A DNA stretch of 64,000 nucleotides from positions 61,182,594 to 61,246,593 of the forward strand of contig NC_087067.1 in NCBI RefSeq assembly GCF_963678635.1, read 5' to 3'. The notes beneath the pieces were generated by a model that was not told the DNA's origin, searched no databases, and worked only from the letters and a program-made list of their open reading frames with translations. Source of the DNA: Symsagittifera roscoffensis. Its lineage: Eukaryota > Xenacoelomorpha > Acoela > Convolutidae. The stretch's first letter is position 1, and each line of letters begins with the position of its first letter. Positions 22,990 to 30,822 of this stretch are shown one piece after another. The position numbers were made by a program, and so were the translations under genes.

Positions 22990-25150
22990 ACTCGTTATCG
23001 TCCTTCGCACCGCCGCAATATGTTCCCTTTAGTACTGGGGTCAGTGGGGCAACCGATTCCCGGTACTGTTTACAATCCCAAAAGGGTTGATTTGGTGGTT
23101 GGCTACTCTGTATCTTACTATGCTGCTTGCCCCGTGATCTGTGCTCTTCCGACTGTATCTCACTCGTCAATCAATAGTCGATCGCAACAACAATTCCAAT
23201 AATAAGACTGAATTAAGAAATAAATATAACCAAATACAGATTAGCCTATAAATGGCTGGAATATAAATTAACCGTTCAGTCAATGGAATGGGTCCGCGAT
23301 TACTATTATTTAACCCCCTGCTCACTGCAGTTCAAATAACGCCTTACTAATAACTAACTAACTAACGTTCTCCTCGAGAACTTCTTTCAATATTGATCGT
23401 TCAACAACGATCCCACTATCCTCTAGATAGCCTAACTTATATCCACTAACTAACTAAATCACGTTAACAAGTCTTCCAACTTGTTCCCACTTTACTTTGA
23501 GAATAAAGCGACTACCTCAACTCGTAGCCCAAATTGTTCTCTAACTTAACTGAGAACCAACTATACTCTATCTCAGTATCAATTGTTCTGACCCGGTTCG
23601 GTGGTTGTACCTTAATCGCGTATCGTTATCTTTATTTACTTTCGGTTCGGTCAGAGGCCTACCGTTCCTTATCGCTACTAACATTTACTTAACTAGCGGT
23701 CACTCAGGACTTGTCAGCTGAATCAACCATTAGGTCAGCTTTAATTAAATATCGGGGTGCCACTTAGTTAATCAGGACATACTGAGCAAACATTGGGCTC
23801 AACTACAAAATCAGCTCCCAATCGTATTTGACAAATGACCCCTTGCATGATTTTATTTTAGTTCTTCCTAACTTTTTCCCTTTCCTATGGATTGGGTAGT
23901 ACTCACACAATCGGTAACTTAACTTCCGTGATACTTGAAAAGTTTCCATTTTGGTCATTTTAATTTTATTCCCCTAGGTCCAAGGGCTGGGTAATTCCCT
24001 TCCCCGTGTCCGTTTTGATCCGAAAAAACACCACAAGAATTTATTTAATATGCCAGGGCTGTTCATAAAATCTTCATCCCGAAATTCCCATTTCCCCCCA
24101 TAGATGTTCCCAATTTTTGTACGGGGCTGTATTTTTACTTGTTTGTCGTTTTATCGAAAGTCCAAGTGGAGTGGGTTAAGTAGACCCCAATGTTTGCTAA
24201 TTACAGAAAATCATTTTCGCTCGCGTACAAAGGTCAAAACTAAGAAAACTCAATTTAGGGGCCTCCCCTTACCTCCCAGGTGGGTAGGTACCCCTTTACG
24301 GGTCCTTACAATGCTAATTTATCGCTTGTCAGGGGGTTCCGGGGTCTTGGGGTCAAAAATGGCAAATGACCTCTTAGAGGTCATCCGAGGTCAAATGAGG
24401 TCAAACGCGTCCAAACGTCTTAATTTCGATGGGAGATCATTCTCACTAAGTTTCATTCATATGGGACCATCCCTTCCCATATTTTCGAAAACATTGGGTC
24501 AATTAACACTTTTCCCTAAAATTGCCATTTTCACCCCATAGGAAGTTCCGGAGAGGATTGGATCACTAGATGTCCCCCTACTGGGTTGGGCTCCCCTTCA
24601 CATTGGTGCATTAAAATCACAAGTCAATTATTACTATCAGGTGTTAATAGCCTTATTCAATTTTCAAGTGCTAATAGCTTCCGACGTAGCCGCCGGATTG
24701 GGTCCAAACATTGATACCTTATAAGTCTTCCCCAAACCTACCATCCCCCCAAGTTTCAGCCTCCTAGCATCATCAGGGGTTGAGAAATAACAAAAAGTGG
24801 GTTTTGTTTACATAAGGCGTAAAACCGGAAGTAATGACCGGATGCGTTCAAAATCCTAGTGGTCAACTTCCCTCGCCTAGGGCTACAACATATTGCAATA
24901 TGAAGTCATTCTGACCATTAGTTACCGGTTTACAAAAAGTGCTAATTGCATTTTCGGAAATCATTATCACTCGCCCCACAGGGCTTCCAGGGGTCTGAAA
25001 ATTTGCATGCCCGGCTAAAATCATCTCTATTAGTCACCCACTAATTTTCATAAGGATCGGACTAGTGGTTCCCAATCCGGGGGGGGGGGGTTTCCAGAAT
25101 TTTAGCGCTTTCTTCTTTTTTCCAATTCTTCGCCCTAGAGGTCAAATTCA
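22990..25150. mobile_element. G/C-richer insert of unknown type inside the Maverick
   Basis: About 2.2 kb with base composition and texture unlike the surrounding Maverick: many CCC/GGG runs, a 10-12 bp G-run near 25078-25091, a dense series of small hairpins (23367-23579) and AGGTCA-type hexamers (24367-24403). ORFs up to ~145 codons occur (24104-24541) without recognisable motifs. Edges are fuzzy by eye and I found no clear terminal repeats or target duplication. It could be a solo LTR/non-autonomous element or captured host DNA. Confidence 0.4.
23367..23579. repeat. Run of eight consecutive small hairpins
   Basis: Perfect stems in order: GTTCTC/GAGAAC (23367-23381), GATCGTT/AACGATC (23395-23412), CTATC/GATAG (23416-23430), AACAAGT/ACTTGTT (23466-23485), CTTTA/TAAAG (23490-23508), CTAC/GTAG (23512-23527), GTTCTC/GAGAAC (23536-23557), ATACT/AGTAT (23563-23579). 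Loops are 3-10 bases. Another stem, AGCTGA/TCAGCT, is at 23716-23740. Confidence 0.7.
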
Positions 25151-25345
25151 AGGTGGAAAGCCCAATTACGATTGTTTGCTCTCAGACTAAGCTTATCTAT
25201 CACTGAATTTCATTGCTACAAGTTCATACAGTCGACTTACGTTGAAATCAAATTTCGCAATTTTCAACCGTTTTCATCATGAATTACCAATCCTACACCC
25301 AGGTTTCTATAGCATGTAATACAGTAGAATCACCAATTCTACACT

Positions 25346-25954
25346 ATGTGTCAAGCTCTTCCCAGCTTTTATTCAGATTATAATGGTAAATCATTGTTTA
25401 TTTCTGTTTCCAACAATTTTTACGAAAAATACATAGTAACCCAAGATTATTGCGTCTCTACTCACGATTCTTTCTGTTCCTTGGGAAATTGCAAAATTCA
25501 TCTAATTTTAATTGGAACTTCCCTTAGCCAAATTCTTCAGAGATTAGACAAATATCAATACATATATCAAGAAATTGATTGTCTTTACACTTTGTACAAA
25601 CACAGATTCTTTTCGAGTATTGTCACATCAAGCGGGGAAGTCTTCAATCAACTTAGTTGTGGAGTCCAGCATAATTTACGATGGAAAGGAGCAGAAAAAA
25701 CACCAAGCGTATCAAGGAAACGACTTGTTCGCAAAAAGTTCAAAAAACATTATCTAAGTTCTAATCAAAAACTTGCATCTACGCAAACTCGTGGCTCAGC
25801 ATTTTCAGACAGAATTCGTAAAGTATTAAATTCAAAATATGAACATGATTTGTTAAAAATAATTGACTGTTTTTTTGATGGTTATGGATTTGTAAATAGT
25901 GATCATGTCAATTTTTCAATAAAAAACTTCGGTGATTTTTGTTTCGGTAATTAA
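25346..25954 (+). CDS. Maverick ORF A, 202 residues, unknown function
   Basis: Opens at ATG 25346 and runs uninterrupted to 25954. The middle has a basic stretch (SRKRLVRKKFKKHYL, residues ~124-138) and the C-terminal part contains QKLASTQTRGSAFSDRIRKVLNSK followed by hydrophobic DLLKIIDCFF. A diverged copy of only this C-terminal part follows at 27640-27846, showing that the C-terminal ~50 residues plus the downstream module were duplicated. The last ~11 codons fall inside the left arm of a 37-bp inverted repeat (25894-25930). No conserved domain recognised. Intact while the polymerase is not. Possible basic nucleic-acid-binding or virion protein, but that is a guess. A GTAGAAT/ATTCTAC hairpin lies just before the ATG. 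Confidence 0.5.
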   Translation: MCQALPSFYSDYNGKSLFISVSNNFYEKYIVTQDYCVSTHDSFCSLGNCKIHLILIGTSLSQILQRLDKYQYIYQEIDCLYTLYKHRFFSSIVTSSGEVFNQLSCGVQHNLRWKGAEKTPSVSRKRLVRKKFKKHYLSSNQKLASTQTRGSAFSDRIRKVLNSKYEHDLLKIIDCFFDGYGFVNSDHVNFSIKNFGDFCFGN

Positions 25955-26035
25955 TGGTAACTTTGTAAACATATGAGAGAAAATAGATGGAAAATCAGAA
26001 GTTTTTTTATTGAAAAATTGACATGATCACTATTT
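25894..26035. repeat. Long inverted repeat at the 3' end of ORF A
   Basis: Left arm 25894-25930 begins AAATAGTGATCATGTCAA and ends AAAAAACTTC. Right arm 25998-26035 is its reverse complement with one extra T in the T-run. The spacer is ~67 bp. The arms overlap the end of ORF A and its 3' flank. The duplicate module has no such arms near 27850. It could form a hairpin in the transcript or be a small hairpin-type insertion. Confidence 0.85.
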
Positions 26036-26089
26036 AAACATTCACATTGTCAAAAAAATTTGCAAAAAAAATTTTCAAACATGTAAGAA

Positions 26090-26460
26090 AGATGTAATAT
26101 TTCTTTTGATTTTCAAAAAGTTGCAAAAAACATTTCAATTTTTTTAACAAGTTGTAAAAAGTGTTTCAATTTTTTTTGACAAAATGCGAAAAATGTTTCA
26201 ACTTTTTGAGAAGATGCGAAAAATTTTTTTAATTTTTTTTTAACAAGATGCGAAAAGTGTTTCACTTTTTCACTACAAATGCGAAAAATGTTTCACTTTT
26301 TTCGACAAAATGCGAAAAGTGTTTTACTTTGTTTCGATAAAATGCGAAAACTGTTTAAATTTTTTCGACAAAATGCGAAAAGTGTTTTACTTTTTTCGAT
26401 AAAATGCAAAAAGTGTTTCAATTTTTTCTACACAAGGCTAAAAGTCTGTTCATCGATGAG
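26090..26460. repeat. ~36-bp tandem repeats with ATGCGAAAA core
   Basis: About ten degenerate units of the type GACAAAATGCGAAAAGTGTTTCACTT, separated by T-runs, between the convergent ORF A and ORF B. A more diverged series with TGCAAAAA cores lies at about 27900-28570 in the duplicate module. Low-complexity intergenic DNA; the short ORFs inside are by-products. Confidence 0.7.
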
Positions 26461-26677
26461 GTAACTTTTTACTTGTGTACAGTTTTTCTAATGTTTTTCC
26501 GAATTTTTGAACAAAAATTAATCAAATTTTTAAACATGTGTGCGAGATCGGAGCACTTAACTAAGTTCTGAGTGTACCTTGAACATCTCATCTATTCTAA
26601 TAAATAAAAAATGAAATTGAAGAAATTAATTACAGAAAACGAAGTCAAAACCAAACAACCTTTATTTACAAAAACAT

Positions 26678-27166
26678 TTAATCAAAGTACTGTCGAGCAG
26701 CAGAAGAGTTCTGGAGGTTCACTATAGAACGCAGAGCTGGACGAGGTTCCATTGCTGGTGGTTGTTGTGGAACTGGAGGCGTCATTGTTTCTGAGAAACC
26801 CTCATCTTCATCTATTGTGATGGGGTTTTCGACTGATCCTTCCTCCTCCCAAGGAAAGAGGAAGTCGTCGACTGGTTGAGCCACAAATCTTGAGTCCGGA
26901 ATCTCGGGATAGTTCATTCCCACATGCTCAGACACTCCTGCCATCATTTGCATGGTTCCAAATTGGTTTTCTGTGATGGGAACTTGCATCACATGATGTT
27001 CGTTAAAATCTCTTCGCAACACTTCCACCATGTGCCAGACTTGGATTGGGATGTCCATTCGTGCCAGAAAAACTCTAGAGACAGTTTCTCGCACTTGAAT
27101 TTGTACTAGATCAGGCGAAAATTCTACAGAGTACTTGAGGTTGCTGTTTTGCACTGAGAAGATCAT
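26678..27166 (-). CDS. Maverick ORF B, copy 1, 162 residues
   Basis: ATG at 27164-27166, intact to a stop at 26678. The N-terminal half is compact and well conserved with copy 2 (FLARMDIPIQVWHMVEV, RRDFNEHH). The C-terminal half is acidic and proline-rich and probably disordered, with VDDFLFPWEEE and NPITIDEDEGFSE. The last resembles a SUMO-interacting motif (hydrophobic core followed by acidic residues). No transmembrane segment. No family recognised. Convergent with ORF A. CCAATCA boxes at 27399, 27487 and 27527 lie upstream on its 5' side. Confidence 0.65.
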   Translation of the reverse strand: MIFSVQNSNLKYSVEFSPDLVQIQVRETVSRVFLARMDIPIQVWHMVEVLRRDFNEHHVMQVPITENQFGTMQMMAGVSEHVGMNYPEIPDSRFVAQPVDDFLFPWEEEGSVENPITIDEDEGFSETMTPPVPQQPPAMEPRPALRSIVNLQNSSAARQYFD

Positions 27167-27352
27167 TTTGAGTAATAAGATGACTAAAAGAGCAAAAACA
27201 AGAAAGAACTGAGAGGAGGGGGAACCTTAAAAAAAATAAGTTGAAATTAGGATGTTTAGAGCTGAGAGAGGAGGTAGTGGACGGTGGTTTAGTTGAAAAT
27301 GAAATGATTTTTAGTTAGGAGTGAGGGGTATCTTCAACTGGAATGTGTAGGT

Positions 27353-27535
27353 TCAACCTATCAGAATGGATTTTCCTTATTTGGATTGTAGCTGTGTCCA
27401 ATCAAATTTCATTTTCCTTTTATGGATTTCTTATAGAAAACTCGGGTCTAATCGGAAACAAAGCTCCATTTTGATTATTGTCGTTTCCAATCACAAAAAT
27501 GTTCATTTTTGTTCAAGTTGTCGTATCCAATCAGA
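27353..27535 (-). promoter_or_regulatory. CCAATCA cluster upstream of ORF B copy 1
   Basis: CCAATCA at 27399, 27487 and 27527, with a CCTATCAGAATGG variant just before, 190-365 bp upstream of the ORF B start. The arrangement is preserved upstream of copy 2. Likely a CCAAT-box promoter; factor binding is inferred. Confidence 0.45.
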
Positions 27536-27639
27536 GGAACTTTTTAAGGTTTTAAGTCTTCCAAATAAGTAAAAACATTACACAAAAGCAATCGCAAAAA
27601 TAAATGACCAAAAGTTGTTTGCTGTAAAAAAAAGAAATA

Positions 27640-27846
27640 TTGCCGATACAAGTAATAAAAGAAGGAAAATTAATAAAAGTAGCAACTCTGCAATTTTTCA
27701 TTTCTGATCAGGAACTTGCGTCCACTCAGACTCTTGAATCAGCTTTTTTGGAAAGGATTCGAAAAGTTCAAAACTCAAAGTATGAGACTGATTTGTTGAA
27801 AATTGTTGATTGTTTCATTGATGCTTATGGTACTATGGTACTGTAA
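27640..27846 (+). pseudogene. ORF A C-terminal copy (truncated)
   Basis: The segment from ~27711 reads QELASTQTLESAFLERIRK, then SKYETDLLKIVDCFIDAYG, clearly paralogous to the end of ORF A. The rest of ORF A is missing and the first ~24 codons come from unrelated spacer (or from the ORF B upstream region). Probably a non-functional by-product of the module duplication. Confidence 0.6.
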
Positions 27847-28756
27847 ATAGTAGCGTATCAATTTTTCTATAAATAGTTGAATAATTGTTTATAAAAATCT
27901 TGTCAAAATTTTTTTTTTGTATTTAAATCAAAAGTTTTTTCAACGAAAAAATTTGCAATATTCAACACGTGTGCAAAAATTAACTTAGAGTTTTTTCGCA
28001 AGATGCAAATTTTGTTTTGATTTTTTCAACACGTTTGCAAAAACTTTATTAAACTTTTTTACAAGATGCAAAAACTGTTTTGGTTTTTTTTAAACAAGTG
28101 CAAAAATTTTCAAGAAATTTTTGTGTTAGATGCAAGTTTTTTCGTGATTTTTTTGAAAACAAATGCAAACATCTAATTTATTTTTTCTTATTCATATGCA
28201 AAAATTGCAAAATTTTTTTATAAAAAACTTGTTAAATTAATGTTAAAAATTTTTCATAATTGCTGACTTTGAGTGCTATTCTCTATCTTAATACATTGTT
28301 TTTCCAGTATTTTTGATCAATATACATGCAAAGAGGAGATTTTTTATGATTAAAATTAAAACCAAGACTTTCATTTTCTTAAATTTTTAAATGTGCAAGA
28401 AAATCCTCTTTCAGTTTTCTTTAAAATGCGAAAGTGTTTAACGAAATTTTTCTTAATTTGCGAGATTTTCTTTGATTTTTTAAACAAGTGTGCAAAAAAA
28501 TTATGAAAAGTTTTGCATGGTGCAAAAAATAATGTAAAGTTTTTAACGTGCTTGCAAAAATTAGTTTAATTTTTTTGCCATCTTTCTAACAAAATTTTAT
28601 TTACCAGATGCATAATCAGTTTCAATTCTAACAAATTTTTACCATTGAAATTTCCTAATAAACTCTTCTATGATCTCTTTGTTCCTATCTCTTGAAAACA
28701 AATTTACTAGATGTAAAACAATTAAACTACAAAGCACAAGACAGTAGCCAATTTAT

Positions 28757-29248
28757 TTACAAATCAAAGAGCTGTCGAGCAGCTGAGTTTTCAAAACTTT
28801 GCAAGTTCTCAATGAAGCGCAAAGCTGGTCTTGCCTCCATCACTAATGGTTCGCTGACTGGAGTTCTTGGCTCAGAGAACCCCTCATCCTCTTCGATTGT
28901 AATTGGGTTGTCCACAGATCCCTCTTCCCAAGAAAAGAGGAAATCGTCGAATGGTTGAGCCACATATCTAGAGTCAGGAATTTCGGGGTAGTTCATTCCC
29001 ACATGCTCGGCCACTTCCTCCATCATTTGCTTTTCTCCAAATTGATTCTCTGTCGTAGGGGGTACTTGCGTTATATGATGTTCGTTGAAATCCCTTCGCA
29101 TCACTTCCACCATATGCCAGACTTGGATTGGGATGTCCATTCGTGCCAGAAAAACTCCACAAACTGTTTCTCGCACTTGGATTTGTACTAAATCAGCCGA
29201 AAATTCCACCGAGAACATAAGGTTGTTGTTTTGTACTGAGAAGATCAT
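28757..29248 (-). CDS. Maverick ORF B, copy 2, 163 residues
   Basis: Start chosen at the ATG at 29246-29248, which aligns with copy 1 (MIFSVQN). Intact to the stop at 28757. The conserved core FLARMDIPIQVWHMVEV is identical. The tail varies more but keeps PEIPDSR, DDFLF, a W-E-E motif, and NPITIEEDEGFSE. Copy 2 ends in an extra Leu. Retention of two open copies with conservative differences suggests that they diverged while functional. Function unknown. Confidence 0.65.
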   Translation of the reverse strand: MIFSVQNNNLMFSVEFSADLVQIQVRETVCGVFLARMDIPIQVWHMVEVMRRDFNEHHITQVPPTTENQFGEKQMMEEVAEHVGMNYPEIPDSRYVAQPFDDFLFSWEEGSVDNPITIEEDEGFSEPRTPVSEPLVMEARPALRFIENLQSFENSAARQLFDL

Positions 29249-29429
29249 TTTGAGCAATAAATTGAGTTAATGAGTAAAAATAAGAAAGAGTTGAGAGAGG
29301 GTGAAAGTTGACTGTGGTTAAGTTGAAATTATTGTACTTAGAGCTGAGAGAGGAGGTAGTTGACGGTAGTTAAGTTGAAAATAAAATGATTTTTAGTTAA
29401 GAGAGAGGGGTACCTTCAACTGGATTGTG

Positions 29430-29620
29430 TGGGTTTATACAATCAGAATGGATTTTCCTTATTTGGATTGTAGCTGTGTCCAATCAGGTTTTAGTTTCCT
29501 TTTATGGATTTCTTATAGAAAACTCGGGTACAATCGGAAACAAAGCTCCATTTTGATTATTGTCGTTTCCAATCACAAAAATGTTCATTTTTGTTCAAGT
29601 TGTCGTATCCAATCAGAGGA
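29430..29620 (-). promoter_or_regulatory. CCAATCA cluster upstream of ORF B copy 2
   Basis: CCAATCA at 29480, 29569 and 29609, in the same order and nearly the same spacing as upstream of copy 1. Confidence 0.45.
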
Positions 29621-29773
29621 ACTTCTCAAGGACTTAAGTGATCCAAATAAGTGAAAATATACACAAAAGCTATCGCAAAAAAAATGACCAAAAGTTGTTT
29701 GCTGTAAAAATAAGAAATATTACCGATATAAGTAACAAAAGAAGAAAAATTAATAAAAGTAACATCTCTGCAA

Positions 29774-30410
29774 GTCTTCTCATCAAGTTAACTGAATTTT
29801 TTGTATATAATCGATGAAAAATTGCTGATTTTTCAGCAGATATTCAAGTTCTTTAGTTTTGATGTAGATTTGAGATGATAACTCAAAGTTGATGAATTTT
29901 TCAAAGCAAATCTCTGGAAATCTGATACCAAACCTGATCATGCAAGATTTTGAACTTTGAAAGTCCTTAAATAAATGGAGGAATAAAGAACTTTGCTGGG
30001 GAGTTTTGACAACCTTGGGAGTTGGATATGGAATAAAAAGAGTCTTTGAAATATTACCGTACGATTTTTTTTTATTAACTTCAAATTTTCTAAAATAACT
30101 AAAATTTCTTTTCTAGTTAAGTGTAACTCAGCTGTGAGTGTATAGCTTTGATACGCAATATGTGGATCAAAAATAAACTCTTTGATTGAGTAAGTTTCTC
30201 TAAAGAGACCTTTACTTAGCCGGAGAACTCTATTTTGGACAAAAAAAAACGTCCAAAAAATTGTGAAAAAAGTAAGAATCTACATCTATTTCATCAATAA
30301 GGAAATCACATGGAATATTTTCTTTTTTCTTGTAGAGTAATTCGAGGAAATTCAAATGCGTTTTAATTGACATTCTTCAAAATTGAATATTTTGGATCCA
30401 ACGTTATGAC
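29774..30410. other. AT-rich spacer, no gene recognised
   Basis: About 640 bp between the duplicated module and the polymerase promoter. No ORF or motif that I can support. Confidence 0.5.
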
Positions 30411-30416
30411 TAGAAA

Positions 30417-30648
30417 CTGCTTAGTTCTGATTGGTTGAAAATATTTCTGGAAAATACTAGAACTTTCAAAGGAATGACGTCATTACCATAAAAGGAAAAA
30501 TGCGTGGTTGTTGACGTCAATTCTATTTATATGATGACGTCATTATCATAAAAGGAACATTGCGTAGGCGGTGACGTCACTTCTATTCAAAGGTTGACGT
30601 CATTACTTTAAAAGAATAATTGCGTAGGCGTCACTGTTAGTATAAATA
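30417..30648 (+). promoter_or_regulatory. Polymerase promoter: five CRE palindromes plus TATA box
   Basis: TGACGTCA occurs at 30475, 30512, 30535, 30572 and 30595, spaced 37, 23, 37 and 23, so the unit period is 60 bp. A sixth site is partly deleted (AGGCGTCACT near 30627). Repeated phrases are CATAAAAGGAA and TGCGTAGGCG. TATAAATA follows at 30641-30648, 175 bp before the polymerase ATG. A reverse CCAAT (GATTGG) is at ~30419. TGACGTCA is the canonical ATF/CREB site. Confidence 0.75.
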
Positions 30649-30822
30649 CGCTTATTTTATTGGGTTAAATCATTCATTTTGTATGCCAATCAGAAACAGT
30701 TAATTGAATTTTACTTCAAATTTTACAGTTTGTTACTTCACGAAAACTAAGTATTTTCATTCATTTGGTACTTTAAACTTTTAATTTTGGAACATTTCTA
30801 AAGTCCCAATTAGTTTTAGATA

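Larger units (their letters stand above)
25760..29773. repeat. Tandem duplication of a ~2-kb Maverick cargo module
   Basis: Unit 1 (about 25760-27690) and unit 2 (about 27700-29773) each contain the ORF A C-terminal segment on the plus strand, a TGC(G/A)AAAA-rich spacer, ORF B on the minus strand, and the same CCAAT-bearing upstream DNA. Equivalent positions are ~1.95-2.08 kb apart (for example 27331 against 29411, and 27611 against 29693). The junction is at CTCTGCAA-type sequence near 27690 and 29767. Confidence 0.8.

Noticed and set aside
26090-26464. CRISPR-like regular repeats with ~36-bp spacing
   Set aside because: Units are degenerate throughout, with no unique spacers, in a eukaryotic transposon intergenic region; an ordinary minisatellite.
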